Source: JANSYA01 sp965243385
Lineage (GTDB): Bacteria > Spirochaetota > Leptospiria > Leptospirales > Leptonemataceae
Reading direction: 5' to 3'
Assembly (NCBI GenBank): GCA_965243385.1
Contig: CBDEUV010000002.1
Coordinates: forward strand, 4,154,001 to 4,218,000
DNA: 64,000 nucleotides
Under the pieces are notes generated by a model, which was not told where the DNA came from, made no database searches, and saw only the letters and a list, made by a program, of their open reading frames with translations. Below are positions 32,069-41,379 of the stretch, in pieces. Positions within the stretch are counted from its first letter, which is position 1, and each line of letters starts with the position of its first letter. Position numbers and translations under genes: made by a program.

Positions 32069-34216
32069 ATGGAACGCCGCGCAATCGACCGCGATATCAA
32101 ACAGGCTCTGCGCCGTTTTTTCATGGCCCAGCCGGTGTTCGCAGGCGTCATGCCCCGCAGTGCGGCCTTTGTGGATTTTCTCGCGCAGGTCGAGCTGCGT
32201 CGTTATCACAAAGGCGAAGTGATCTACACTCCCGGCGCCGCTTCGCGTTTCATCTACCTGGTCCGGGACGGCGAAGTGCATATTCGACGGACAGCTGCTG
32301 CTGGAACGGGCGGCCGCAGCAGCGGATCAGGCCCGGGAGAGCAGGGCCCGCAATTGATCGGCATTCACGGTCGCGGCAGCCTCTTCGGCGAAGTCAGTTT
32401 CATGACCGGCGAAGCGCACTCTTCGTACGCGGTGGCATCGCTTGACACGGGCATCTTCGCGATTCCGGGAGAAGCCTTCGCCGCGCTGATGACCGCGGAA
32501 GCCAGCGTCGGCAGCGCCATGGCCGAACTGCTTTCGCAGCGCTTGCGTCAATCGCTCGCTTCGACCCCCAGCGAAAGCCCGGCGCATATTCACGTGCTCT
32601 TTTATCCCGAGGATCCGACTCGCGGCAGCGAAATCTGCGCGGCGCTGGCCCGGGCGCTGGTCGCCGAAAACCCGGGGCCGGTCTTGCTGCTGACGATCAA
32701 TCCCGCTTCAATTTTCGCCGACGACTCGAAATTCGAAGCCAGTCAGTCCGGCGGGGGCGGCGCCGCGGGCCGATCTCGATCGGGGCGGGAAGACTCCGTG
32801 CGCGCGCTTTCGAAAATCATGGAAGCGTGGCCGCGCACCACGCTGGATGAAATCCTGGAATTTGTGACGCGGCCGGAGGGCGGCTTCGACGTGCTGATGG
32901 CCAACGAAGTCTACGGCATGGATTTGAATCTGGATCGGCTGGTATCGGTCATGCCGGACATTCTGGGGCGCTTGCGAAAGTACTACGCGATGATCTTAGT
33001 CGACGCCGGCGGTTTCGTCGAGAACCCGGTGTTGAGTCGCATTCTTTCCCAGTCTGATAATCTGGCCATCGTTCAGAATCCGTCGACCGCGTCCGACAGT
33101 CGCAGCGGTCAGCGCTTTCGCGAAGTGATCGCGTACTGCACCGAGCTGCTCGACGATTTTTTCGAGCGCGTGATTATGATCAGCGACGTCTGCGAATCGC
33201 GTAGCGGCGGTCGGGCTCCCGACACGCGCGGCGCTTTCCCGGGTATCAATCCCAACTCGGCGCTCTATCGGCGACATCTGCAACTCGCCTGCGTATCCGG
33301 CGATCCCGCGCATCGCATCCAGGAACGCAGCTTTCAGACCGGCATCAATCGTCTGGCCCGCCGGCTGTCCGGAACTTCGCGCGGTCTCGCGCTCGGGGGC
33401 GGCGGCGCGCGGGCCTTCGCGCACATCGGGGTGATCGAAGTACTCGATGAAGAGGGCATCGACTTCGATTCGGTGGCGGGTACGAGTATGGGCGCGGTTG
33501 TGGGCTGCGCCTATGCGATGGGCCGTGACGCTTCGGAAATCGCCTATCTCGTGAAAGAGATTATACCGGATTCGAATTCGATATTCGACAAGGGCTTGCC
33601 GCTGGTCAGTTTCTTTCGCGGGCGTAAATTGAATCACGCGATATTGTCCGCCTTCGGCGACGTCCGCTTTTCGGATCTGGAGATTCCGTTTTTTTGCAAC
33701 GCCGCCGACCTGAATACGGCTCAGTCGGTGATCTTCGAGAGCGGCTATCTATCCACCGCCATTCGCGCGTCCGTCAGTCTGCCGGGCGTCTTTCCACCGG
33801 TGAAGCTCGACCCGTATGATCTGGTGGACGGCGGCATCCTGAACAATCTGCCCGGCAGCATTTTGCGCGATAAAGGTTATAATCGCATTATCGGAGTCAA
33901 TGTTACGCCTATCGAAGATCATCGTTCGGCCCAGACTCAGGTGGAGGACCGCCGCGGCGGGATCTTCGAAAAGATTCGCGACTATTTTACTCTGCCGCCC
34001 ATCTTAAAGATTATCTATCGTTCGACCACGATCCAGGGCATCGAGCTGCTGAAGTTTCGTATGCAGAAATTCGACTATATCTTTCATCCGCCGATCGGCG
34101 ATTACGATATTTTCGATTTTCATCGCCGCGACGAAATCATCGAGTCGGGCCGCCGGGCCGCCAGGGATCACCTCCAGGAAATCAAAGACACGCTCTACCG
34201 GCCGAATATGGGTTGA
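32069..34216 (+). CDS. cNMP-binding patatin-like phospholipase (NTE family)
   Basis: 715 residues. An N-terminal cyclic-nucleotide-binding domain (about 25-165) has FIYLVRDGEVHIRR and GRGSLFGEVSFMTGEAHSSY. A middle region (about 175-430) follows, with the alpha/beta ParA-like look common in bacterial NTE proteins. The patatin domain starts at GLALGGGGARAFAHIGVIEV (about 440). The nucleophile Ser is in AGTSMGAVVG (about 471-480) and the catalytic Asp in LVDGGILNNLPGS (about 588). It would hydrolyse lysophospholipids or phospholipids at the membrane, with the regulatory domain possibly tuning activity. Divergent from the acyl-CoA ligase gene, so fatty-acid release and reactivation could be linked. 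Confidence 0.92.
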   Translation: MERRAIDRDIKQALRRFFMAQPVFAGVMPRSAAFVDFLAQVELRRYHKGEVIYTPGAASRFIYLVRDGEVHIRRTAAAGTGGRSSGSGPGEQGPQLIGIHGRGSLFGEVSFMTGEAHSSYAVASLDTGIFAIPGEAFAALMTAEASVGSAMAELLSQRLRQSLASTPSESPAHIHVLFYPEDPTRGSEICAALARALVAENPGPVLLLTINPASIFADDSKFEASQSGGGGAAGRSRSGREDSVRALSKIMEAWPRTTLDEILEFVTRPEGGFDVLMANEVYGMDLNLDRLVSVMPDILGRLRKYYAMILVDAGGFVENPVLSRILSQSDNLAIVQNPSTASDSRSGQRFREVIAYCTELLDDFFERVIMISDVCESRSGGRAPDTRGAFPGINPNSALYRRHLQLACVSGDPAHRIQERSFQTGINRLARRLSGTSRGLALGGGGARAFAHIGVIEVLDEEGIDFDSVAGTSMGAVVGCAYAMGRDASEIAYLVKEIIPDSNSIFDKGLPLVSFFRGRKLNHAILSAFGDVRFSDLEIPFFCNAADLNTAQSVIFESGYLSTAIRASVSLPGVFPPVKLDPYDLVDGGILNNLPGSILRDKGYNRIIGVNVTPIEDHRSAQTQVEDRRGGIFEKIRDYFTLPPILKIIYRSTTIQGIELLKFRMQKFDYIFHPPIGDYDIFDFHRRDEIIESGRRAARDHLQEIKDTLYRPNMG

Positions 34217-34286
34217 GGCGTTCGGGAAGTCCTGCAAGTCGCGCGACGGCCAGACATGTTCCGGGATACTGTCGGAGACCGCCGCT

Positions 34287-36479
34287 TCAGCTCTGTTCGG
34301 ATTGAATCGATTCGCTCAGTCCCTGCACGCGTTCGTCCAGGCGCGCGACGATTTCCGTCAGACGGCGGGCTTCGTCCTGGATGCTGGTATGCTGGGCGAC
34401 GGAATCTTCGATCTTACCGCTGACCTTGGTAATGATCCGCATCATTTCCTGGGAAGTCAGGTGCTGCTCTTGCTGGGTGCGGGCGATGTCGGTGACGACG
34501 CCTTTGATCTCGCGAATGGAGCGGTCCACGCTTTCGCCGGTGGTGATCTGTACGGCGATTTCGCCTTCCACGCGCCGGCCGATATCGCCCATGCGCGAAG
34601 ACACGTTCTTGAAAGAGTCCATGACCGTGCCCAGGTTTTCGATGCGATGCAGGCCGTCGGTAATGCGGTCGCGCGTATCCAGGATCAACTCTTCGATCGA
34701 ACGCGTGGCCTCGGTGCTCTGCTCCGCCAGGCGCGAGATTTCCGCGGCGACGACCGCGAAGCCGCGTCCGGCCTCTCCGGCCCGGGCCGCTTCGATCGAG
34801 GCGTTGAGCGCGAGCAGATTCGTGCGATCGGCGATGTCGTTGATTATTTGTACGGCGCCGATGATCTGCTCGGTGCCGACCGTGATTCGATGAATCGCAT
34901 CCGTCGCTTCGCCGGTCGCCGTTCCGGACTGCTTCGCGGAAGTCAGCGACTCGTCGCTGCTTTCCCGGACTTCGATCGCCAGCCCGCCGATTTCCGCGAC
35001 GGAGCGTCCCAGGGTCTCGATGAGCATGGTGCCTTCCTCGAGATTGTGCGTCTGCTGGCGAGCGTTCTCCGCGACCGATTCGAAAGTCGCCGTCATCTCG
35101 CTCATAGACGCCGATGCTTCTTCGATCGCGGCCGCCTGGCTCTGGGTTTCGATCGAGAGCCGGTCGATGGTGCTGACCACACTCTGCGTCGCCGACTGCA
35201 TCTCCTCGGCGGATTGCGCCACTACCGCGATCAATCCGCTGAGCTGCTTGAAGAAATCGTTCAGTCGTAAGGCCAGAGCGCCGATCTCGTCGTTACTGCG
35301 TGCGCCGCGGCGGGTCTGGCGCCGTCCCGATACGATGTCCGTAATCGAATTCAGAATGCCGTTCGCGGAACGCGAAAAATTCGCGGCGAGCGCATAAGTG
35401 AGGCCGCCGATCGCAGCCACGCCGCTCATTACGAAAACGGCGAGCCAGTACCAGAAATCCTGCAAATCATTGAGCCGCGGGGCGAGGGAATATGCCGAAA
35501 CCAGGCGAGCGCCGTCCTGGAGGGCCGCGGTACGAACCGCCATATGCGAATGAGAAATATAAGCTTCCAGCGGCGGGCCTGTCGCGTACGGATGTAGAAG
35601 ACTGACGGGAATTTCCGCGTCCCTCGCCGTCGTCGCCACAAGAGTCCCTGCCCGGGAATAGAGACTGTGACGGGCGCCGGCGGAGGGCGTGGAGTCTTCG
35701 AAGAATTCGCCTGCGTTCGCTTTTTCATCGCGCACGAACCGCAATGCATCCGCGATGAGCTTCTGATCGTAGACCAGCTCCTGCTGCATAGAAACGATGA
35801 TTTGCCGAACGCCTGTGAAGTACGCCAGGCCGCCCATCCAGACGCTGAATCCCAGGAGAAACGACATGATCGGCACCACGAGTTTGCGACGCACTCCGAT
35901 ATGAAACGGAAGTGGAATGCCGGCCTGGTGCAGCGCCAGCGATGTCGTTTCGTATGCTTTTGAAAGTAAAAAGCCGGTGAAGGCGAAGGTGATCATCGGA
36001 ACGCAGAGCAGTCCGCCGATGCCGCCCACCCAGATCGTACTCGCCGACAGAATGCCCATACCCGTATTCATCCAGATCGAGAACAGGGCGCCGGACGCCA
36101 ACAACCACAGCAAGGCGAAGAGGCCGGCCGAAAGCCAGGGCAAACCGAAAGTGCGCCGGCCCAGACGCCGCATTTCGGATTCACTCAACTGCAGTTTGAT
36201 TTCGCGGGCGCGCGCTCGCAGAAGCAGAGTCCAGTCGCCGGAAATTCTGGCCAAAAGCGGCGCGTATACGCTCAGTCCTGCCAGGCAGCCGGCGGCCCAT
36301 ACGCCCAGGCTTTGCCAGCTGTGCAGGGGCCAGCTTTCCGGGGCCGAATTGCTCATATAGAAGAGAGCCGTAATCCAGGGCAAACTCCAGAGCGTCCACA
36401 GGCCGACGAAAGCCAGAAATAAATTCTGGCGAACGGTCTGCAGGTCTTTCAGTGAAGTCAGTGTTGGGTCTTCGTGCAT
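34287..36479 (-). CDS. methyl-accepting chemotaxis protein
   Basis: A 730-residue membrane chemoreceptor. The N-terminal half has six or so hydrophobic helices (for example LWTLWSLPWITALFYM and FWYWLAVFVMSGVAAIGGLT) around a moderate extracytoplasmic loop. A HAMP-like stretch is near 385-435. The cytoplasmic signalling tip is NLLALNASIEAARAGEAGRG with FAVVAAEISRLAEQS, the MCP hallmark with Glu methylation candidates on both sides. It is expected to signal to CheA/CheW; neither gene is in the window. Ends near the convergent patatin gene. Confidence 0.93.
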   Translation of the reverse strand: MHEDPTLTSLKDLQTVRQNLFLAFVGLWTLWSLPWITALFYMSNSAPESWPLHSWQSLGVWAAGCLAGLSVYAPLLARISGDWTLLLRARAREIKLQLSESEMRRLGRRTFGLPWLSAGLFALLWLLASGALFSIWMNTGMGILSASTIWVGGIGGLLCVPMITFAFTGFLLSKAYETTSLALHQAGIPLPFHIGVRRKLVVPIMSFLLGFSVWMGGLAYFTGVRQIIVSMQQELVYDQKLIADALRFVRDEKANAGEFFEDSTPSAGARHSLYSRAGTLVATTARDAEIPVSLLHPYATGPPLEAYISHSHMAVRTAALQDGARLVSAYSLAPRLNDLQDFWYWLAVFVMSGVAAIGGLTYALAANFSRSANGILNSITDIVSGRRQTRRGARSNDEIGALALRLNDFFKQLSGLIAVVAQSAEEMQSATQSVVSTIDRLSIETQSQAAAIEEASASMSEMTATFESVAENARQQTHNLEEGTMLIETLGRSVAEIGGLAIEVRESSDESLTSAKQSGTATGEATDAIHRITVGTEQIIGAVQIINDIADRTNLLALNASIEAARAGEAGRGFAVVAAEISRLAEQSTEATRSIEELILDTRDRITDGLHRIENLGTVMDSFKNVSSRMGDIGRRVEGEIAVQITTGESVDRSIREIKGVVTDIARTQQEQHLTSQEMMRIITKVSGKIEDSVAQHTSIQDEARRLTEIVARLDERVQGLSESIQSEQS

Positions 36480-36491
36480 GCGCGGCGCTGT

Positions 36492-37163
36492 TCAGTTCAG
36501 ATTCTTTCGCACCGCCGCCCTTAATTCGTTCATATTCAGATACTTGCCGGGGCAAGCCGTGTTCTGCACTTCGCGATGTCCAACGATTCGCTCGGGGGGG
36601 ATATCGTACTTCCGGGCGAGATTCGTTAACAGTTTAATCAGAGCTTCTTGTTGTAGAGGCGGCGGCTTATGTCGTTCGAAATTGCCCACGAGCACGACAG
36701 CAATTCCGAAATAATTCGCGTACCAATTCCGCGTGCTCAGGTTCGCTTTCCTCGCTTTCCACAGATCGCTCTCTTCAATCTGGCCGATCGTGGTATTCAT
36801 GGAACCGTTGTTCACTATGAAATGGTACGCGATGTCCGACCAGCCTCGTTGTTCGACGTGAAACTTTTTATAATAGTCCAGGTTGCCGATGTCGGAGGCG
36901 GTATGATGGATCAGTATATAACGCCACCGCATTTCTTTCCACCAGTAATTACCTCCGAACAATAGAACCATTAACAGAATGATTGTCGCCAGTGCGCCGG
37001 ACAACCGTGGACGTTTAGCAATAAAGCGGCGAAGAGCATCGAAAGCATTCAGGGCCGCATTCATTGCGCCGGACGACGGCCGTTTTGACTCGCGCTGCGA
37101 ACCCGTTGTGCTCTTCCTGTTCGCGTTGGTACGCAGATGCTTCGGCCTGGGGGCGTAGTCCAT
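36492..37163 (-). CDS. membrane-anchored N-acetylmuramoyl-L-alanine amidase (Amidase_2)
   Basis: A 223-residue peptidoglycan amidase. The N-terminal cytoplasmic tail is basic; LSGALATIILLMVLLFGG (about 54-71) is a single membrane anchor. The catalytic domain has zinc ligands in ILIHHTASD (first His), IVGHREV (second His) and TACPGKYL (Cys), with the central DIAYHFIVNNGS strand, as in Amidase_2/PGRP enzymes. It would cleave the amide between MurNAc and L-Ala in the periplasm. It is 12 bases upstream of nothing on its strand but immediately follows the MCP gene start region; transcription is away from the SRAP gene by 35 bases. Confidence 0.9.
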   Translation of the reverse strand: MDYAPRPKHLRTNANRKSTTGSQRESKRPSSGAMNAALNAFDALRRFIAKRPRLSGALATIILLMVLLFGGNYWWKEMRWRYILIHHTASDIGNLDYYKKFHVEQRGWSDIAYHFIVNNGSMNTTIGQIEESDLWKARKANLSTRNWYANYFGIAVVLVGNFERHKPPPLQQEALIKLLTNLARKYDIPPERIVGHREVQNTACPGKYLNMNELRAAVRKNLN

Positions 37164-37198
37164 AAGATTGAATGAAGAGCGCTTAAGTTAGGTTAATG

Positions 37199-37960
37199 TT
37201 AAGTATCGCCAAATAGCAAGTTGTCGCTTTCGAGAGCGACGGCTTCTATGCAGGCGGCTGAGTCGTTGCGCGGTGAATTCACTTCGCGGTCCACGGGATA
37301 GTATTCCATCTTCTCGGAAGCGTATTGTTTCAAATATTTACCGAGGATTTCCGGCCGATCAGTATCGGGATCGAGCCAGCCCGCGTATTCCTGGGGCTCG
37401 AGAATGACCGGCATACGATGGTGGAGCGATTGCATGATCGTATTGGCCGCAGTCGTGATGATTGTACAGCTTTGCACTTCGCTGCCGTCCTGGGAAAACC
37501 AGACCTCCCACAGGCCCGCGAAGGCGAAGAGGCCCGGAGCCTGTGCGGCTTCCGTACTCTGATCCGGCGTCGTATTTTGCGGGCCGGAGCTCGGTCGAAT
37601 AAAATAGGGCTGCTTTTTTTTGTCCGGCGTGCTGCGCCACTCGTAGAAACCCGTTGCCGGGATCAGGCAGCGTCGTCGCCGGAAAGCGTCGCGGAACGAC
37701 GGCTTTTCCGCCAGGGTTTCCGCGCGAGCATTAATCATGCGGCTGCCGATCGAAGGATCTTTCGCCCATCCCGGGACCAGTCCCCACTGCGTAATGCCGA
37801 GCTCGCGTTTGCGTTCCGGGGTCGCGTCAATGCGTATGACGGCTACCGGTTGGGTCGGCGCGATATTGTAGCGCGGCTGGAGTTCCGGCACGGGGAGCGG
37901 CAGCTCGAACTGTCGGGCCAGCTGTTCCGGCGAAGCGGCTAAGGCGAACCGGCCACACAT
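37199..37960 (-). CDS. SRAP (HMCES/YedK) abasic-site-crosslinking protein
   Basis: A 253-residue SOS-response-associated peptidase-family protein that covalently shields abasic sites in single-stranded DNA. The catalytic Cys2 follows the initiator Met (MCGRFALA). YNIAPTQPVAVIR, ARAETLAEKPSFRDAFRRRR, the active-site Glu in ATGFYEWRS and the active-site His in LHHRMPVIL all match. Linker residues PSSGPQNTTPDQSTEAAQA form a longer loop than in E. coli YedK. No LexA-type site is evident just upstream of the ATG at 37960. Confidence 0.93.
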   Translation of the reverse strand: MCGRFALAASPEQLARQFELPLPVPELQPRYNIAPTQPVAVIRIDATPERKRELGITQWGLVPGWAKDPSIGSRMINARAETLAEKPSFRDAFRRRRCLIPATGFYEWRSTPDKKKQPYFIRPSSGPQNTTPDQSTEAAQAPGLFAFAGLWEVWFSQDGSEVQSCTIITTAANTIMQSLHHRMPVILEPQEYAGWLDPDTDRPEILGKYLKQYASEKMEYYPVDREVNSPRNDSAACIEAVALESDNLLFGDT

Positions 37961-38035
37961 GCCGGCAGTCTGTATTGTCGTCCCCGGATCGATCCAGTGT
38001 TTTTTCAGACCCTGGAAAGCGAGCGCTGCGCCTCC

Positions 38036-38347
38036 TCAGGGGTTTTCGAGCACGCAGCCTTCGCGCGCGCCCAGGTAGCGCGCGGTATTCGTGCGGCCCA
38101 GCCCCGTAACGGTGACGGTTTTCGCCCCGGCATCCAGCTGGAAATCGCTGATCGAGACCCACTGGCGAGCGATATTATGGCAGAAGTCTTCGTCGCGGCC
38201 GACCACGAAGTGGCAGGAGCAAAACTCTTTCGAATACCACGAAGAAATGATCGAAGGGAATGCGTTGATGTGGTGCCAGTTCGCGCTGAACCAGACGCCG
38301 CCGAGAATGAGCGCGATCAGCGCTGTTGTAGTTAGGATCTTTTTCAT
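38036..38347 (-). CDS. small exported Cys-rich protein, partner of the serine hydrolase
   Basis: 103 residues with a clear signal peptide or anchor (KILTTTALIALILGGVWFSA). The mature part has EFCSCHFVVGRDEDFCHNIA with three Cys and a fourth near the C terminus (EGCVLENP), suggesting two disulfides. I recall this Cys-x-Cys...Cys-H-N pattern next to or fused with beta-lactamase-type hydrolases, but I cannot name a family. It follows the serine hydrolase gene by 21 bases on the same strand, so both are probably cotranscribed and act in the periplasm. Confidence 0.7.
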   Translation of the reverse strand: MKKILTTTALIALILGGVWFSANWHHINAFPSIISSWYSKEFCSCHFVVGRDEDFCHNIARQWVSISDFQLDAGAKTVTVTGLGRTNTARYLGAREGCVLENP

Positions 38348-38368
38348 ATTATACCGCTGTCCCCGGGC

Positions 38369-39622
38369 TTATTGCGCGATAACGCTCGCCGCTACCAGTT
38401 TTAAGAATTCATTGCGATCAAAGGAGCCGTCCCGGTCGTCGCCGACTCGCACGACGACCATATCCAGTGAAGGGATGACGAAGATAAATTGGCCCCAGTG
38501 GCCGGACGCCGAGAAAGTATCGCGCGGAGCGTCGGGCCAGGCCGGCGGAATATCGGCCGCGGGATAACCGGCGTTCGTATACCAGTGCGCGGTCATAACG
38601 TCTTCATCGAGTCCTTCGTATTCCGGCGTCGAGACGTAGCCGGGCGCCGGGGTGCGCGTAAAATTCACCCAGCCTTCCGGCAGGATGCGCTCGCCCGCCC
38701 AGACGCCGTCGTTCAAGTAGAGATATCCGAATTTCGCCAGGTCCCGGGGCGTCGCGTAAAGATACGAGGAACCGACGAAGGTGCCGGATCCGTCGCGCTC
38801 CCAGGTGACGTTGCGCATGCCGATCACGTCGAAGAGTTTGTTCCAGGCGTAATCAGCATATTCGGCTTCCGGCACAATCTTACGAAACATGCCCATCAAG
38901 AGATTCGTATCGCCGCTGGAATAATAGACGTACGATCCGGGTTGGCCGCGCATCGACTGGGACGCCGTAAAGGCGGCCATGTCCGCGCGACCGCGGGTGT
39001 AGAGCATAGCAACGACCGACGATTTCAGCGGGGAGGCCTCATAACCTTCGGCCCAGAAGATCCCGGAGCTCATGTTTAGAATATTGCGAATGGTCATCTT
39101 TTCGCGGTCGGGTTGTTTTAAGGACGGGAAGTACTTGTGCGCCGGCGCGTCGATGTCCACCAGGCCGTCTTTCGTGGCGATGCCGTAGAGGGTATTGACG
39201 AAACTCTTCGTAACCGACCAGACCAGGTGCGGGGTGTCCGCTTCGTAGCCGCGATTATAACGCTCAAGAATGAGCTCGCCGTTGCGGATAATGACCAAGC
39301 CGTCTGTGCGAATGCCTTTGCGTTCCGTGTCTTCGCCGACCAGGGTCATGGCGTACTTCGCCGCCTCTTCCAGTTTCGCACTGTCGACGCCGGTCGACTC
39401 CGGGGTCGCAGTTCGCCAATCGGCGGTCGGCCAATAAGAGCGGGTCGGCGGGTTCAGGGGTTCTACGACGACCGGAGCCGGGTCCGACTGCTCGGTGCCG
39501 CCGCAGGCAAGCATCGCGAAGGCGAGCAGGCCGGCCAGACTGGCACGCCCGGTCGCCGGCGTTGCGCGGGATCGCGTACGCGCCGAAACATCAGAGGAAT
39601 GCGAAAAACGATTCAGATTCAT
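38369..39622 (-). CDS. beta-lactamase-family serine hydrolase lipoprotein
   Basis: A 417-residue exported penicillin-binding-protein/class C beta-lactamase-fold enzyme. The signal peptide ends in AMLACGG (lipobox LLAC-like). The SxxK motif is WSVTKSFVN near residue 136; YYSSGDTN gives the second motif (Y-x-S in place of Y-x-N); the third-motif region near the C terminus reads SASGHWGQFIFV (H-x-G). The HxG form is typical of esterases and hydrolases such as EstB-like or 6-aminohexanoate-dimer hydrolase rather than true beta-lactamases. The substrate is unknown. It is cotranscribed with the small Cys-rich protein gene. Confidence 0.88.
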   Translation of the reverse strand: MNLNRFSHSSDVSARTRSRATPATGRASLAGLLAFAMLACGGTEQSDPAPVVVEPLNPPTRSYWPTADWRTATPESTGVDSAKLEEAAKYAMTLVGEDTERKGIRTDGLVIIRNGELILERYNRGYEADTPHLVWSVTKSFVNTLYGIATKDGLVDIDAPAHKYFPSLKQPDREKMTIRNILNMSSGIFWAEGYEASPLKSSVVAMLYTRGRADMAAFTASQSMRGQPGSYVYYSSGDTNLLMGMFRKIVPEAEYADYAWNKLFDVIGMRNVTWERDGSGTFVGSSYLYATPRDLAKFGYLYLNDGVWAGERILPEGWVNFTRTPAPGYVSTPEYEGLDEDVMTAHWYTNAGYPAADIPPAWPDAPRDTFSASGHWGQFIFVIPSLDMVVVRVGDDRDGSFDRNEFLKLVAASVIAQ

Positions 39623-39664
39623 ATGAGACCGGAAGATATGTTCCGGGGGAAGATCTGCAAGCTC

Positions 39665-40804
39665 TTAATACAAAAACTCGAATTCGCCGCCCAATTCGGG
39701 GAGCTTTCGCAGTTCCGGGCTGCCGTACCAGACTTGCTGGAGGCGCGCGCGATCTGCCGGCCGGGCACGGGCGAGCAGATCCGAGAGGTCGGCGCGATAG
39801 TCGAGAATCAACCGAATGCGACCGTGCATGGTGAGCAGCTGGAGGCCAGGCTCTTGCGCTGTGCGGGCGACGGCCAGGGCTTCATCGTAACGCTCCTCTT
39901 CGAAGAGGGCGCGGGTTAGATAGTATGTCAGACCGGGTTCGGTCGAGCCGCTGCTTCGGGCCAGGCCCAGCAGGTGAGCGGCCGCTGGCCAGTCCTGCGC
40001 GAGATAGCTGATATAACCCCGGCCGAAGAGGGCGCGGGCGTTGCGCGGCGAAACGGTCAATACCCGGTCGAATTCGCTGCGTGCCTGACCGTAGTCGAGG
40101 GCGTGCATGGCGTCGGCCGCCAGCCAGAGCGCGGCTTCGATCGCCCCGGCCGCCGGGGCTGAGCCAGAACGAACGTTCTGTTCGGAAGCGGATGCTGCGG
40201 GCGACCGGGTGGGAAGCTGCTGCGCGAGCGACTGCATGATCCAGCGGGCTTCGCGCAGCCGTCCCCCCGCGGACATATCGATCGCTCGCTCGTAGAGCCG
40301 GGCTCCGTCCAGCCCGCCCTGCTGGACCAGTCGCGCGTAGGTCCTCCGGGCCCGATCGTCTTCTCCGAGGAGAGCGTAGAGCCGGCTCAGATTGTAATAG
40401 GATAACGGCTCGCCGGGGCTCATTGTGATGGCCTGCTGAAAGGCCTGTTCCGCGGCGGCCAGGCGCTGCAGGCGCGCATCGAGCACTCCTCGATCATTCC
40501 AGTCGGCGGCGCTTTCGGGATTATCGAGAGCCGGATTCGCCCGGGCTTCCTCCGGATCGAGTTGTTGGAATTCCTCAGTCTGGCGCCCGGCTGCAGCGTA
40601 CGTCAGGTGCGGATCGGCGGCGATGCGATCGCCATTGCGCACCTGGGCGATGCATGCCGGTCCGCCCATCATTGCCAGCCCCAGAGCGACGACCGCGAAA
40701 AGAACGATCGTTCTGTTTTTGTGGGAGTTGACGCTGTCTGCGAGCCGGGGCGGGAATCCAGGCAGTTTCAAGAAGTGCGCTTTATATAGAAGAAACTGTC
40801 GCAT
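39665..40804 (-). CDS. exported TPR-repeat protein
   Basis: 379 residues. A hydrophobic segment (RTIVLFAVVALGLAMMGGPA, about 31-50) is a signal peptide or anchor; the 30 residues before it are unusual, so the start may be an inner TTG near residue 12. TPR-like helical pairs follow: DWNDRGVLDARLQRLAAAEQ..., EPLSYYNLSRLYALLGEDDR..., ARALFGRGYISYLAQDWPAA... and ERYDEALAVA. Two members of the GAAC-N4-GTTC palindrome family lie inside this gene: one encodes the start of the signal peptide (40701-40714), the other a Ser/Ala-rich linker (EQNVRSGS, 40166-40179). It acts presumably as a scaffold in the envelope. Confidence 0.78.
   Translation of the reverse strand: MRQFLLYKAHFLKLPGFPPRLADSVNSHKNRTIVLFAVVALGLAMMGGPACIAQVRNGDRIAADPHLTYAAAGRQTEEFQQLDPEEARANPALDNPESAADWNDRGVLDARLQRLAAAEQAFQQAITMSPGEPLSYYNLSRLYALLGEDDRARRTYARLVQQGGLDGARLYERAIDMSAGGRLREARWIMQSLAQQLPTRSPAASASEQNVRSGSAPAAGAIEAALWLAADAMHALDYGQARSEFDRVLTVSPRNARALFGRGYISYLAQDWPAAAHLLGLARSSGSTEPGLTYYLTRALFEEERYDEALAVARTAQEPGLQLLTMHGRIRLILDYRADLSDLLARARPADRARLQQVWYGSPELRKLPELGGEFEFLY
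40164..40185. repeat. GAAC-N4-GTTC palindromic repeat inside the TPR gene
   Basis: An exact 22-base copy of the element at 2474-2495, here coding for a linker of the TPR protein on the minus strand. It implies insertion of the element into a coding sequence without frame loss. Confidence 0.8.
40701..40719. repeat. GAAC-N4-GTTC palindrome variant in the TPR signal peptide
   Basis: AGAACGATCGTTCT followed by GTTTT, a variant of the same palindrome. On the minus strand it encodes the NRTIVL start of the hydrophobic segment. Confidence 0.6.
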
Positions 40805-40855
40805 TAGGGCTCATTCCCTGTCCATGCAGATTGGCAGGCTGTTTCGGAGAGCGGC

Positions 40856-41209
40856 TTATTCGGTCCGGTCACCGGAATCCAGGCCCTGATCCGGTGCCGG
40901 AAGTGCAGGTTCCGAGGACCCCGTGTCGAATTTTCCCAGCACCCGGCCCTGCAGCAGAGATACCGTCAGGCGTCCTTCGTTGTACTTCCAGTGCTCTAAA
41001 TCCGGAATCTGCGGGCTCGACTCGATGCGCTCCGGCTCCCCGAGCAGGGCGCGGACTTCCGTGGCCAGCGTTCCTTTTTCGATCTTCCCGAAGCCGGCGG
41101 CAATATCTTCAGGGGATTTGCCGCAGGCTCCCAGGAGGCCCAGACTCAGGCCGCCGATCAGAATCGCGGCCGTGGAGAGTCGGACTGCGGATAGCATAAA
41201 ATAGTGCAT
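40856..41209 (-). CDS. BamE/SmpA-like small lipoprotein
   Basis: 117 residues from ATG 41209 (an ATG at 41197 or an upstream start at 41248 are alternatives). The signal peptide LSTAAILIGGLSLGLLGAC has a good lipobox LGAC. The mature part reads GFGKIEKGTLATEVRALLGE then PERIESSPQIPDLEHWKYNE and GRLTVSLLQGRVLGKF, the layout of the SmpA/OmlA (BamE) fold: a helix with G-x-x-x-x-E-V-x-x-L-L-G-x-P and a strand W-x-Y. It could serve outer-membrane assembly, but similar domains occur in many lipoproteins. Divergent from the RapA-like gene. Confidence 0.68.
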   Translation of the reverse strand: MHYFMLSAVRLSTAAILIGGLSLGLLGACGKSPEDIAAGFGKIEKGTLATEVRALLGEPERIESSPQIPDLEHWKYNEGRLTVSLLQGRVLGKFDTGSSEPALPAPDQGLDSGDRTE

Positions 41210-41379
41210 ACCTTCGGGAGCGTGCTTCGGGTATGCACTCCGGGTCAATCGGAATCGAGCCCGGCCCGATCAGAAGGGGCTCCGCCCGCGGCCCGCCGCT
41301 GAAGAGACATAATCCAGCAAACTGCTTGCCAGGATGGCCGGATTTGCGACGCTGGGAGTTTCCCATTCGGTGCCCGGAG

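Noticed and set aside
32436..32470. TTGACA motif inside the patatin gene
   Set aside because: It lies within conserved coding sequence, with no matching -10 element or gene start downstream.
36669..36965. Plus-strand frames opposite the amidase and MCP genes
   Set aside because: Shadows of the minus-strand genes; the real frames carry complete catalytic motifs.
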